From: Mycobacterium sp. E3198
GTDB taxonomy: Bacteria; Actinomycetota; Actinomycetes; Mycobacteriales; Mycobacteriaceae
DNA length: 64,000 nucleotides
NCBI RefSeq assembly: GCF_001667015.1
Contig: NZ_LZIS01000059.1
Span: 52,192 to 116,191, forward strand
Direction of reading: 5' to 3'
Every line of letters starts with the position of its first letter. The stretch's first letter is position 1. Below are positions 50,858-60,111 of the stretch, piece after piece. Both the position numbers and the translations under genes were made by a program. Under the pieces are notes generated by a model. That model saw only the letters and a list, made by a program, of their open reading frames with translations. It searched no databases and was not told the DNA's origin.

Positions 50858-51618
50858 AGCTGTTCCAGTAGTTCGCGCACGGCGGCGTTGAACGCATGCG
50901 GCTGGTCCATATTCGCCGCATGCCCCGCGTCGTCGATGACGACCTTGCGCGAGTTGGGAATGTGGCGGTGCATGTAGTCGGCCCCGGCCAGAAAGTCGGT
51001 GTCGTTGGCGCCGACGATGACCAACGTGGGCACCGTGATGCCGTCGAGCGAGGTGATCACGCGAGCGTCCTTCTGAGCCATGACACCGCGCGCAGCGCGA
51101 GGCAGCCCCTCGGGATGCTCGTGCACCGCCTGCGCGACTTCCGCGGAGAAGTCGGTCGCCGCTTCGCCCCGCTCCAGTTGCCGGGCGCGTCGTTCCACCC
51201 ACGCGTTCCACTTGCCGCGGGCTTCGTCGTTGCGATAACCCGGCCCCGTATCGACGAGGACCAACGCCGCCACCCGCTGCGGATGAGCGAGATGGAAGGC
51301 CAGAGATAGATAGCCGCCCAACGACATCCCGCCGAGCACGGCGCGATCGGCACCCGCCGCGTCGAGAATCGCCGCCATGTCGGCGACGCTGATCTGCTCG
51401 CTGTAGCGGTCCAAGCCCTCGGGTGCGTCGCTGCCGCCGTGGCCGCGCTGGTCCCAGACTATCACGGGCCGATCGGCGCTCAAGGCATCGATATTGCGAT
51501 CCCACATCCCCGAGGTCGCGCCGAAACCGTGCGTGAGCAAAAGCGGCACACCCGGCGCCTGGGGGTTGTGCACATGGAAAGCCAGCGTGACGCCGTCTGG
51601 GCGCTTCAATCGGTCCAC
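50854..51618 (-). CDS. alpha/beta-fold hydrolase
   Basis: 254 aa from GTG 51618. LLLTHGFGATSGMWD (oxyanion His-Gly), VIVWDQRGHGGSD, nucleophile elbow GGMSLGG, Asp in VIVGANDTDFL and His in DDAGHAANM complete the catalytic triad. The start overlaps the acyl-CoA dehydrogenase stop by 13 nt. May hydrolyse an acyl-CoA or ester intermediate of the pathway. Confidence 0.85.
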   Translation of the reverse strand: MDRLKRPDGVTLAFHVHNPQAPGVPLLLTHGFGATSGMWDRNIDALSADRPVIVWDQRGHGGSDAPEGLDRYSEQISVADMAAILDAAGADRAVLGGMSLGGYLSLAFHLAHPQRVAALVLVDTGPGYRNDEARGKWNAWVERRARQLERGEAATDFSAEVAQAVHEHPEGLPRAARGVMAQKDARVITSLDGITVPTLVIVGANDTDFLAGADYMHRHIPNSRKVVIDDAGHAANMDQPHAFNAAVRELLEQL

Positions 51619-52670
51619 GCCACCACCTCCGATCCGCACTGGATGGCCGGATACAGAGCGTCGGGACCGCAGGCTACCAAGGCCGTGCCGAGCCGGTCCG
51701 CCCAGCGGTGATGCCCCCCGCCTTCGTCGCGCCAGGCCCACAGTCGACGGGTCAGATAATGCAACGGGTACTCCTTCGTCATGCCGATGGCGCCGTGTGT
51801 CTGGTGGGCGGCCGCCGTCGCCAGCTGCGCGGCCCGGTCGGCAAGCATTTTGGCGCAGGCGATTTCGAAGCCACCCCGCCCGAACTCGACCGCTTCGACC
51901 GCGCCGTCGATCGCCGATGACACCACGGCGTCCTGCTGGTGGATGGTGACCAAATGGGCTTGCACGGCCTGGAAACGCCCGATAGGGCGGCCGAATTGCT
52001 CGCGTTGGTTGCTGTAGCGCGACGTCATGGCCGCGACGGCACTTATCGCGCCGGCCATCAGCGCCGCGCGCCCCAGCGCGGTGCGCTCGCAGAGCCTCTG
52101 TTCGGTGAGCCCGTCCGGTGCGTCGGCGTGCGCGATCACCGGCACACCATCGAAAACCACTGTGTCCCGGGGTTCATCGGCGAGATTGACCGCGCGGCTG
52201 ACGGCCGGACCGCCCGAGGGCGCGGCCGGGCCGGGCGCGAGCACCACGACGCCGTCGATCAGGCCGACGACGTGTTCGGCGCGGTGACCCCACGCGACAT
52301 CGGGCACCGTACCGAACAGCCGGTCGCCGTCGAGACGGAGCGCCGCGAAGGGGGGCAGTATGGTACGAACACCATCCGGCAGGGCGAGACCCGCGGATGC
52401 GAGGAGCCAACCGCCGACGAACCCGGCCTCGGCCAGCGGCACCGGAGCCGCGTGTGCTCCCGCGGCACGCAACAGCTGGACGGCATCCGCAACACCGCCC
52501 CCGGCTCCGCCCAGCTCCTCTGGGACGGGGACATCACTGAACCCGCTCTGCTGCAACGCTTTCCAGAGTCTCGGGGCCCAGCCGGTGGCTTCGGCTTCGC
52601 TGACATCCTCCCAGCGGCTGTGTGCGGCGAACAGCTCGACAGCAGCGCCATAGAGTTCGTTGTCGCTCAT
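51606..52670 (-). CDS. acyl-CoA dehydrogenase (small subunit-like)
   Basis: 354 aa. C-terminal FAD-binding/dehydrogenase domain with SRYSNQREQFGRPIGRFQAVQ and HQTHGAIGMTKEYPLHYLTRRLWAW; the N-terminal part is short and the usual catalytic Glu region is degenerate. Many mycobacterial acyl-CoA dehydrogenases act as heterotetramers of two subunits encoded together; the adjacent gene at 52667 is the probable partner. ATGA overlap with it. Confidence 0.85.
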   Translation of the reverse strand: MSDNELYGAAVELFAAHSRWEDVSEAEATGWAPRLWKALQQSGFSDVPVPEELGGAGGGVADAVQLLRAAGAHAAPVPLAEAGFVGGWLLASAGLALPDGVRTILPPFAALRLDGDRLFGTVPDVAWGHRAEHVVGLIDGVVVLAPGPAAPSGGPAVSRAVNLADEPRDTVVFDGVPVIAHADAPDGLTEQRLCERTALGRAALMAGAISAVAAMTSRYSNQREQFGRPIGRFQAVQAHLVTIHQQDAVVSSAIDGAVEAVEFGRGGFEIACAKMLADRAAQLATAAAHQTHGAIGMTKEYPLHYLTRRLWAWRDEGGGHHRWADRLGTALVACGPDALYPAIQCGSEVVAWTD

Positions 52671-53803
52671 GACAACCCCTTGACGGCGACCGAGCGCAAC
52701 ACTTCATTGGTACCGCCGCGAATAGTGAACGACGGCGATTCCAGCACGGCGCGGCGCAGCAACCGCTCGAACAGCGACGGCTCCGGGCCGCGTATGAGCT
52801 CACGGTCCAACAGCTCCCGCAGCGCGGTCACCACGTCTTGTTCGAACCGGGTGCCCATCTCCTTGATGAGCGCCGCCTCGGCCGCGGGGGTGCCGCCCGC
52901 GTCGATCGCCCTGGCCACGGCCAGCGAAAGCCGGTGCAGCACCCAGTACTGGGCCGCCAGCTCGCCGATCAGCCGACTCCCGGCGGGACTGGCGGCCAGG
53001 TCCGGCCATTCGCGAATGAACTCCTGAACCAGCAGAAACGTCGAGATCCACCGATCCGGGCCGCTGCGCTCGAAGGCCAGCTCGCTGGCGTTCTGCGCCC
53101 AGCCCTGCCCGATCTCGCCGATGACCATCTCGTCCGACACCGCCACGCCGTCGAGGACCACTTCGGCGAAGTGGTCGGTGCTGCCGTCCAGGAAGGGGAT
53201 TGGCTTGACCGTCACGCCGGGGCTGCGCATATCGATCAGGAATCGGCTCAGTCCGGCATGGCGTTCGCCCTCGCCCGTTCGGCACAGCGCGATCATGAAG
53301 TCGGCGCGCATGGCGTTGCTCGTCCATACCTTGACGCCCGACACTCGCCAGCCGTCCGTGTCGCGCACACCGCGCGTCCGCACCGACGCGAGGTCGCTTC
53401 CGGCATCCGGCTCGCTCATGCCGATGCAGAAGCACAATTCACCACGGCAGATCCGCGGCAACAGCCACCGCTTCTGTTCCTCGGTGCCATAACGCAGCAG
53501 CACTTGGGCGATCTGCCGGTCGGCCACCCAGTGATGCCCCACCGGCGCGCCCCAGCGCAGCAGCTCCTCGACGACGACGAAGCGGTCGACGGCGGTGGCG
53601 CCGCTGCCGCCATAGCGTGCTGGGACCGCCATGCCGACCCATCCACGCTCGGCCAGCGCGGCGGAGAAGGTTGGATTGACCTCGGCGCCCATCCCGAGGC
53701 CGGGCTCGAACGTCCCCCAGGGCAGTGCCTCGGCCAGGAAGGTGCGCACCCGCTCCCGCAGATCCCGCTCTGCGGCCGTGAGCGCGGCAGGCGACGTGAT
53801 CAT
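52667..53803 (-). CDS. acyl-CoA dehydrogenase (large subunit-like)
   Basis: 378 aa from ATG 53803. Full ACAD pattern: AERGWVGMAVPARYGGSGA, SEPDAGSDLASVRTRGVRD, FEVRSGP-type FERSGPDRWIS and the tail FTIRGGTNEVLRSVAVKGLS. Uses FAD to oxidise an acyl-CoA thioester to the 2-enoyl form. First gene of the operon that continues through its partner, a hydrolase and a hydratase. A longer in-frame start to 54169 was rejected. Confidence 0.88.
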   Translation of the reverse strand: MITSPAALTAAERDLRERVRTFLAEALPWGTFEPGLGMGAEVNPTFSAALAERGWVGMAVPARYGGSGATAVDRFVVVEELLRWGAPVGHHWVADRQIAQVLLRYGTEEQKRWLLPRICRGELCFCIGMSEPDAGSDLASVRTRGVRDTDGWRVSGVKVWTSNAMRADFMIALCRTGEGERHAGLSRFLIDMRSPGVTVKPIPFLDGSTDHFAEVVLDGVAVSDEMVIGEIGQGWAQNASELAFERSGPDRWISTFLLVQEFIREWPDLAASPAGSRLIGELAAQYWVLHRLSLAVARAIDAGGTPAAEAALIKEMGTRFEQDVVTALRELLDRELIRGPEPSLFERLLRRAVLESPSFTIRGGTNEVLRSVAVKGLS

Positions 53804-53909
53804 ACTTGGCAGGCTAACCACTCGCGTCGACGCAACGAAAGTGGCCACCGCCCAGTCCTTGCAGGACAAGGACTTTCGCCGTCGCGATCGCGGGCGAGAC
53901 GCGAGGCGG

Positions 53910-54140
53910 CTACGAAGCGTCCCGCAGTCGGGTCTCCACGTCCTTGATCCCCTGGCGCAGGTGCTCGGCCAGGTACCATTCCTCGCCGCTATGAGCGGAG
54001 CGTAAGGCCTCGTTGACTGCCAACTTCGCGTCGGAGAGGTGTCCCCGGCGTTCCTCCCCGCCGGTGGTGATGGCGTGTAGGACCGCCCGCACGGCCTCCT
54101 GACAAGCGGTCCCGAAACCGCTGAGATGTGTGACCGACAC
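53910..54140 (-). CDS. small hypothetical protein
   Basis: 76 aa, acidic and helical: CQEAVRAVLHAITTGGEERRG, LAVNEALRSAHSGEEWYLAEHLRQ. ATG 54140. No family recognised. It lies between the catabolic operon and the amidase gene, on the same strand as both. Confidence 0.5.
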   Translation of the reverse strand: MSVTHLSGFGTACQEAVRAVLHAITTGGEERRGHLSDAKLAVNEALRSAHSGEEWYLAEHLRQGIKDVETRLRDAS

Positions 54141-54235
54141 GCTGGCCCCTTCGTAGTGGATGCAGTCAACCGTTCAGAGCCATGCCCGCTTTAGATGACT
54201 GCAAACATTTCGTTCGCCGCCTCCCGGCTCGTTGG

Positions 54236-54964
54236 TCAGCTGCCCGCCTCGATGGCCGCGACCCGTGCCGCAGCGTCGGGTCCGCAGAAGCGCTGAAGAT
54301 CCACGGGACCGGCGGACACCAGCTCGTTGACGCGGCGTTTCAGGTCACCCGAGGTGAGATGGGCGTACAGGTTCGCGCCGGGGCAAGACGTCTGGGCCAG
54401 GTCGCGATGGCCGGCCAGCGTGTCGGTCGCGATGCGGAAGTTCTGCACGGCCCACGCGAACGCGAGAGCCGCTCCATTGAGCTGGGCCTCCGACACCGCC
54501 TCTTGATCGAAGTCGCCTTCGCAGAGCACCAGGAAATGGCCCGTCGTGTTGTAGTCCGTCGCGGTGTCGCCGGCGATTTCGGTGCTCCGCAGTTCGTAGA
54601 TGTTGCCGTTGCGGTCGACGCCGACGTGGTACGCGATGTCGATCCAGCCCTTCTGGTCTTGGTGGTACCGCTGGTCCGCTCGGAGGCGTTCGGGGGCGTT
54701 GCGGTTGTCGCCGAGGACGACGGCCTCGTGGTGCAGCGTCATGCGGGTGATGGTGTGCGGCTTGCCACCGGGGCGGGCGGCCCGCGCGCCCCAGGCGTCT
54801 CGGCACAGCAGCTGAGCCGAGGTCGCGGCGGTCAGCCGGACACCGGTCGTCGACGTCGAGCATGCGCCGAGCACCGACGCCACGCCGAGACCACCGGCCA
54901 GCGTGAGGAGCTGACGGCGGTCGAGCAGGCCGGGGAGTTCGCCGGGCGGGTCGGGTGCGGGCAT
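54236..54964 (-). CDS. exported N-acetylmuramoyl-L-alanine amidase / PGRP-type protein
   Basis: 242 aa. DRRQLLTLAGGLGVASVLGACST is a twin-arginine-type signal with a lipobox (LGAC), so probably a Tat-exported lipoprotein. The amidase_2/PGRP domain follows: MTLHHEAVV (zinc His), IAYHVGVDRNGNIYELR, TLAGHRDLAQTSCPG (zinc His and Cys). Cleaves the lactyl bond between muramic acid and the stem peptide in the cell wall. Similar to Rv3594. Divergent from the mce operon. Confidence 0.85.
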   Translation of the reverse strand: MPAPDPPGELPGLLDRRQLLTLAGGLGVASVLGACSTSTTGVRLTAATSAQLLCRDAWGARAARPGGKPHTITRMTLHHEAVVLGDNRNAPERLRADQRYHQDQKGWIDIAYHVGVDRNGNIYELRSTEIAGDTATDYNTTGHFLVLCEGDFDQEAVSEAQLNGAALAFAWAVQNFRIATDTLAGHRDLAQTSCPGANLYAHLTSGDLKRRVNELVSAGPVDLQRFCGPDAAARVAAIEAGS

Positions 54965-55030
54965 ACCCGTTGAACCTCCCCTCCGCGCTCGATGCGGTCA
55001 AGGCCTCAGACCGCACGCATCCAACAAGGA

Positions 55031-55046
55031 TGTGACGTACGTCACA
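55031..55046. promoter_or_regulatory. CRP/GlxR binding site
   Basis: TGTGACGTACGTCACA is a perfect 16-bp palindrome and matches both the CRP (Rv3676) consensus TGTGA-N6-TCACA and the corynebacterial GlxR consensus TGTGA-NNTANN-TCACA without mismatch. It is 67 bp upstream of the amidase start and about 125 bp upstream of yrbEA, in the divergent promoter region. Confidence 0.8.
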
Positions 55047-55170
55047 CTCACTGGCTTCCGCCACCGGACCCCCGCTGCCGCTGGTAGAACGCACCTACCG
55101 CTGATAAACACACGTCAAACACGCGTAATCTTTGCTGGGGGCGAAGTCCTGACAGCGATCAGGAAGGAAT

Positions 55171-56175
55171 TTGCCGTTGACCGCAGGTGTCCACGACGCG
55201 ACAGCGGCCGAACCAGCCACTGAGACAGAAGACCAGGAAGTCTCTGTCGACGTCGATGCGAGCACCACCACCAACGGCGAATACCTCTCGGACCTGCTGA
55301 CGGCCGCCGAGCCGGAAGATCGATGCGCTGCCGCAGAGCCAGCGGGCGGCCGCCGCTTTGCCACGGTGCTGGGCAAGCCGCTGCGGTACGGCGTCAACCA
55401 GCTCGACTCCTCGTTGCAGACGCTGGGCCGCTTCTTCGACCTGGCCGCTCAGTCCTTCGCGTATCTGCTGAGGGACTTGATGAGGTTGCGGCACCCCTGG
55501 CGCGACACGCTCAACCAGGCCTGGTTCATCATCAGCGTCACGGCGATACCCGCGTTGTTGGTGTCCATCCCGTTCGGGGTCATCGTGGCGGTGCAGGTGG
55601 GCAACTTCATCCAGCAGGTCGGCGCCTCGTCGGTCTCCGGTGCCGCCGGCGGCCTCGGGGTCATCCGGCAGGGCGCCCCGGTCGTCGCCGCGCTGTTACT
55701 GGGCGGTGCGGCCGGGTCCGCGGTCGCCACCGACCTCGGCGCCCGCACCATTCGCGAAGAGGTCGACGCGCTGCGCGTGATGGGCATCGACCCGGTGCAG
55801 CGGCTGGTCACCCCGCGGCTGGCGGCGATCGTGATCGTGGCGCCGGTGCTGTGCTCCTTCATCATCTTTATGGGGCTGGCGGCGGGCTACGCCATCAACG
55901 TCGGCTTCCAGTCCGGCACCCCGGGTAGCTATATCGCGTCGTTCGCGTCCTTCGCCAGCGTCAACGACGTCATCGTCGCCGTCCTCAAGACGTGGCTGTT
56001 CGGCGTGGTGGTGATCCTGGTGGCCTGCCAGCGTGGTCTCGAGGCCAAGGGCGGTGCGCGCGGCGTGGCCGACGCCGTCAACGCCTCCGTGGTCATCGGC
56101 ATCGTGGCGGTGTTCGTCCTCAACCTGCTGATCACCCAGGGGCTGTCGATGTCCATGCCGCTAAGAGTGGGCTGA
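55171..56175 (+). CDS. yrbEA: YrbEA permease of an mce operon
   Basis: 332-334 aa membrane protein of the MlaE family, the permease of Mce lipid importers. N-terminal acidic cytoplasmic tail (about 60 residues, longer than usual), then helices and the MlaE core NFIQQVGASSVSGAAGGLGVI, EEVDALRVMGIDPVQRLVTPRL. TTG 55171 or TTG 55177 starts; AGGAAGGA at 55161-55168 has better spacing for 55177. The stop overlaps yrbEB by TGATG. Confidence 0.9.
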   Translation: MPLTAGVHDATAAEPATETEDQEVSVDVDASTTTNGEYLSDLLTAAEPEDRCAAAEPAGGRRFATVLGKPLRYGVNQLDSSLQTLGRFFDLAAQSFAYLLRDLMRLRHPWRDTLNQAWFIISVTAIPALLVSIPFGVIVAVQVGNFIQQVGASSVSGAAGGLGVIRQGAPVVAALLLGGAAGSAVATDLGARTIREEVDALRVMGIDPVQRLVTPRLAAIVIVAPVLCSFIIFMGLAAGYAINVGFQSGTPGSYIASFASFASVNDVIVAVLKTWLFGVVVILVACQRGLEAKGGARGVADAVNASVVIGIVAVFVLNLLITQGLSMSMPLRVG

Positions 56176-57035
56176 TGGCTTCGCCGGCACGGTACCTGCC
56201 TATGCCCCTGCGGGCCTCGTCCTGGGTCGCCGGCCGGGGTGACTCGGTGATTCAGCGCCTCGGTTACCAGGTGACCTTCCTGTTCCAGGTGCTCGGCGCG
56301 ATTCCCCACACGCTGAAGCGTTACCGGCACCAGACCGGCGTGCTGTTGGTCGACATGATCTGGGGGAACGGGTCGCTCATCGTCGGTGGCGGCACCATCG
56401 GCGTACTAATCTTCATGGGCGCGGCGGTCGGCGGTTCGGTGGGGATCGAAGGATACGGGGCCCTCGACATGGTCGGGATGGGCCCGCTGACCGGGTTCGT
56501 GTCCGCGTATGCGAACACCCGGGAGATGGCGCCGATGATTGCCGGAATCGGCTTCGCGGCGCAGGCGGGGTGCCGCATGACCGCCGAGATCGGCGCCATG
56601 CGAATCTCGGAGGAGATCGACGCGTTGGAAGCCCTTGGCATCCAGTCGATCCCGTTCGTGGTCACTACCCGGGTCATCGCGGGGATGATCACCATCGTCC
56701 CGCTGTACGTGGTGACGCTGGCGTTGAGCTATGTGTCGTGCGCGTTGGTGGTCAACGTGCTGCACGGGCAGTCCTCGGGCACCTACTACCACTACTTCGA
56801 CTCGTTCATCCACCCGTCCGACGTGGTGTTCTCGGTGCTCAAGGCCGTCATCTTCGTGACGCTGATCATCGCCATCCACTGCTACCAGGGCTACTTCGCC
56901 AGCGGCGGCCCCGAGGGCGTCGGGCGGGCCTCGGGGCGGGCCATCCGCGCCAGCATCGTCACCGTGGTCGCCGCCGACATGGTCCTGACGCTGTTGTTCT
57001 GGGGCAACAACCCCGGCATCCGGATATCGGGGTAA
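56175..57035 (+). CDS. yrbEB: YrbEB permease of an mce operon
   Basis: 286 aa, the second MlaE-type permease: AAVGGSVGIEGYGALDMVGMG, EEIDALEALGIQSIPFVVTTRVI, CYQGYFASGGPEGVGRASGRA. Pairs with YrbEA as the membrane channel. Translationally coupled to it. Confidence 0.92.
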   Translation: MASPARYLPMPLRASSWVAGRGDSVIQRLGYQVTFLFQVLGAIPHTLKRYRHQTGVLLVDMIWGNGSLIVGGGTIGVLIFMGAAVGGSVGIEGYGALDMVGMGPLTGFVSAYANTREMAPMIAGIGFAAQAGCRMTAEIGAMRISEEIDALEALGIQSIPFVVTTRVIAGMITIVPLYVVTLALSYVSCALVVNVLHGQSSGTYYHYFDSFIHPSDVVFSVLKAVIFVTLIIAIHCYQGYFASGGPEGVGRASGRAIRASIVTVVAADMVLTLLFWGNNPGIRISG

Positions 57036-57037
57036 GC

Positions 57038-58081
57038 GTGCCGATGTTTCCCGACCAAGGAGCGCGGGCGCCCACTTCGCGCTCGTTGCGGATCCGCGGA
57101 CTGATCGCCGTGCTGGCGCTGAGCATCGCGGGCGTAGCGCTGTATCAGCTGGGCAACGGCGGCTACGACGACACGTTCAAGCTGACGGTGGTGGCCGATT
57201 CGATCGGTGAGGGTCTGACGCCGGGCGCGGAGGTGAAGTTCCGCGGGCTGACGATCGGATCGGTGAAAACGGTGCAATCGGCCGGATACAACCGTCAGAA
57301 GATCACGGTGGAACTCGAGCCGCGCCAGGCGAGGGCCCTGGCCGCCGACACGACGGCCAACTTCATGTCGTCCAACACTTTCGGTCTCGCCGCGGTCGAA
57401 CTGGTCAGCAGCGGCGCCGGCGCCCGGCTGAGGGCGAATCAGACGCTGCTGATCGGCGCCAACGTCCGGTCGACTTCCATCACGGGGCTGCTGCGTCAGG
57501 GGCAGAAAATCGGCAAGATGGTGGACTCGCCCGACGTCGACCACATCATCGAGATAGTGCGCCGGCACGCGGACCTGACCGAGCCCGTGACCCGGTCGTA
57601 CTTCGACCTGATCAAGATGCTCGTCGACGCCCAGAAGGTGCCGTTCTCGCGGTCGCTGTCGGTGTTCGCCTCGGTGGTCAACGGCGCCAGCGACGCCATC
57701 CCGCTCATCGGATTGGCGTATGACCTCCTCAATGGGATGGAGTTTCTGGCCCATCCCGACGGGGTCGAGCGCATGAATGTGATCCTGGACCAGACCGCGA
57801 AGCTCCTCTTCAATACCGACCAGATCTTCGCGAAGAACATCGCGTGGCTCGCGCCGTTCATGAAATCGATGATGGACGTCTTGCTGCCACTGTCATACCT
57901 GCAGGGCAGCCAGGCGCCGGTCTATGACCGGCTCTCGGGTCTGCTGGACCGCACCAGTGCCGCGTTTCCGATCATCGACGGCAAGGTCCGCATGAAGATC
58001 GAGGTCACCCTGGACGCTATGCCGGGACTGGCTGCGGCACTACCGCCCCCGCCGCCCGCGCCCCAGGGGGGCGGCCGATGA
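57038..58081 (+). CDS. mceA: MceA family protein
   Basis: 347 aa from GTG 57038 (ATG 57044 possible). One N-terminal helix, then the MCE (MlaD) domain FKLTVVADSIGEGLTPGAEVKFRG, followed by helical passenger regions. Binds lipid in the periplasm and links to YrbE. Ends in a Pro-rich tail; the stop overlaps mceB. Confidence 0.9.
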   Translation: MPMFPDQGARAPTSRSLRIRGLIAVLALSIAGVALYQLGNGGYDDTFKLTVVADSIGEGLTPGAEVKFRGLTIGSVKTVQSAGYNRQKITVELEPRQARALAADTTANFMSSNTFGLAAVELVSSGAGARLRANQTLLIGANVRSTSITGLLRQGQKIGKMVDSPDVDHIIEIVRRHADLTEPVTRSYFDLIKMLVDAQKVPFSRSLSVFASVVNGASDAIPLIGLAYDLLNGMEFLAHPDGVERMNVILDQTAKLLFNTDQIFAKNIAWLAPFMKSMMDVLLPLSYLQGSQAPVYDRLSGLLDRTSAAFPIIDGKVRMKIEVTLDAMPGLAAALPPPPPAPQGGGR

Positions 58082-59088
58082 GAAGCGTTACCAAATCGGT
58101 GATTTGGCTGACCATCTTCACCGCGGTATCGGTGGTCTGCACGCTCATCGTGCTGACCGCCCTGCGTAGTCCCGTCACCGGGGCGGTTTCGCGCTACACC
58201 GCGGCGTTCTCCGATGTGTCGGGTCTCTACGCCGGTGACGACGTGCGCATTTCCGGCGTGCAGGTCGGCAAGGTGCAAACCATCCGCCTCGACGGCCGGA
58301 TCGCCAAGGTGGATTTCACCGCGCAAGACGATCACCCGGTGTTCGCCAACACCGTTGCCGCGGTGCGCTATCAGACGCTGGTCGGTCAGCGCTACGTGGA
58401 ACTCATCCAGCCGGCCAAACCGGATCATCGGCTGCCGGCCGGGGGCACCCTCGGCCTCGGACAGACGATTCCCTCCTTCGATGTGGCCAAGCTGTTCAAC
58501 GGCTTTCGGCCGATATTTCAAACCCTCGACCCGGCCCAGTTCAACCTGCTGGGCGAGAACCTGCTGCGGTTGATCCAGGGCGATGAGAACGGCATCGGCC
58601 CGTTCCTGCACGACCTCGACGTCATTTCCAAGCTGGCGGTGAACCGCCAGGCCGTCATCACCGCGGTGCTCCGCAACCTCAGCGCGATCTCGGCGGACCT
58701 GGGCGGCAAATCGCAGCAACTGTTTCACCTCATCGCCACGCTCAACGACGTGGTGACGAAGTTCGGTTCCAAGGCCGAGGAGTTCCGCGCGGCGATGGAC
58801 ATCGGGCTGCCCGTGCTGCGAAATACCACCCACATCCTGCAATACACCGAGCACACTTTCGACGGGACGACGGTTCCGCTCTACGACCTGACCAGCCGGA
58901 TGTGGCCGCAGACCGCGACGATCATCGCGGGCCTGTCCCTCGCGCCGTCGCTGATCCAGGGAATGCGGGACTGGCTGGCCGACGACCAGCCCGCCAGGCC
59001 GGCGTTTTCCTGCTCGCACGGGGAAGTCACCCTGCCGGGTATCGGGCAGGTATCGTTCGCGCAGCAGAACTTGGTGGTATGCCGGTAA
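58078..59088 (+). CDS. mceB: MceB family protein
   Basis: 336 aa. N-terminal helix, MCE domain YTAAFSDVSGLYAGDDVRISGVQVG and YQTLVGQRYVELIQP, then a long helical region and a C-terminal Cys pair. Periplasmic lipid-binding subunit. ATG overlaps the mceA stop. Confidence 0.9.
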   Translation: MRSVTKSVIWLTIFTAVSVVCTLIVLTALRSPVTGAVSRYTAAFSDVSGLYAGDDVRISGVQVGKVQTIRLDGRIAKVDFTAQDDHPVFANTVAAVRYQTLVGQRYVELIQPAKPDHRLPAGGTLGLGQTIPSFDVAKLFNGFRPIFQTLDPAQFNLLGENLLRLIQGDENGIGPFLHDLDVISKLAVNRQAVITAVLRNLSAISADLGGKSQQLFHLIATLNDVVTKFGSKAEEFRAAMDIGLPVLRNTTHILQYTEHTFDGTTVPLYDLTSRMWPQTATIIAGLSLAPSLIQGMRDWLADDQPARPAFSCSHGEVTLPGIGQVSFAQQNLVVCR

Positions 59089-60110
59089 TGCTGTTCGGGG
59101 ACAAGAGCGTACGACGGCGGCGCCCGGTGCTCGACGAGCGCGCCGCCGCGGTCCGCAGTCGCCGGCACGGCATCGTCGGCGTCGTCGTCATCGTCGCGGC
59201 GTTGGCCGCCACCGCGATGGCCTACCTGAATCCGACTGGCCAGACCGGTTACGTCGCGCGTTTGTCGAACTCCGGCGGTGTGCGTGCCGGCGACCAGGTT
59301 CGTATCGCCGGCATCCCGGTCGGGAAGGTCACCGGCGTCCGGCTCGACGGCGCCGTCGTCGAGATGAAGTTCGACGTCGAGCGTTCGGTGATGGTCGGGT
59401 CGGAATCCACGCTGGACGTCAAGCTGCTGACCCCGCTGGGCGGCCACTACGTGGCGCTCGACCCGAAGGGCGCTCTGCCGCTGGGTCACAACGTGATTCC
59501 GCCGCAACGGGTCACGCTGCCGTTCGAGGTCAACGACATCATTCAGGCGGCAACCCCGAAGATCAAGGAAGTCAACGGCGACGTCATCCACGACACGTTC
59601 ACCGAGGTCGCCAACGCAGCCAACAAGTTTCCGGACGCGGTGCGCGACCTGCTCCGGTCGGCCAATGCGTTGACGACGTCGATGAGCAAGTCCACCGCCG
59701 ACTTCCACCGCAGCCTGGACTTCACGAACAACGGCCTGCGGGCCACGGTCGCCGCACGTAAGCAGCTCATCACGCTGTTCGAGCAGCTGGACATCATCGG
59801 CCAGTCCTACACCTCGAAGGCGGTCGACATCGTCGAGTTCTTCGGCCTGTTCAGCGAATTGGCCCGCATCATGGATCGCATCGTGGTGTTTTACGGCCGG
59901 GAGGTCGGGCCCGTTGTCAACGGGCTCGAAGACATCACCGACACGCTGAACGCCCATCCCGAGCGGTGGGGCGAGGCGCTCGAGGGCCTGGGGCAGAGCT
60001 TGAACATCGTGTTGCCGATGCTCAGCGGCAACGGGGTCGTCTTCGACAAACACAGCCGGCTGGTCCCCGGACAGGACCTGTGCCTGCCCAACATCATGAG
60101 GAACTGTTGA
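59079..60110 (+). CDS. mceC: MceC family protein
   Basis: 343 aa from ATG 59079, overlapping the mceB stop (ATG 59088 also possible). N-terminal helix, MCE domain VARLSNSGGVRAGDQVRIAGIPVG, KLLTPLGGHYVALDP. Helical passenger follows and ends with CLPNIMRNC. Confidence 0.9.
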   Translation: MPVMLFGDKSVRRRRPVLDERAAAVRSRRHGIVGVVVIVAALAATAMAYLNPTGQTGYVARLSNSGGVRAGDQVRIAGIPVGKVTGVRLDGAVVEMKFDVERSVMVGSESTLDVKLLTPLGGHYVALDPKGALPLGHNVIPPQRVTLPFEVNDIIQAATPKIKEVNGDVIHDTFTEVANAANKFPDAVRDLLRSANALTTSMSKSTADFHRSLDFTNNGLRATVAARKQLITLFEQLDIIGQSYTSKAVDIVEFFGLFSELARIMDRIVVFYGREVGPVVNGLEDITDTLNAHPERWGEALEGLGQSLNIVLPMLSGNGVVFDKHSRLVPGQDLCLPNIMRNC

Positions 60111-60111
60111 G

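Noticed and set aside
50858..51505. In-frame 5' extension of the enoyl-CoA hydratase gene to 469 codons
   Set aside because: The extension is antisense-like Arg-rich sequence over the alpha/beta hydrolase gene, which is in another frame of the same strand and has a full catalytic triad.
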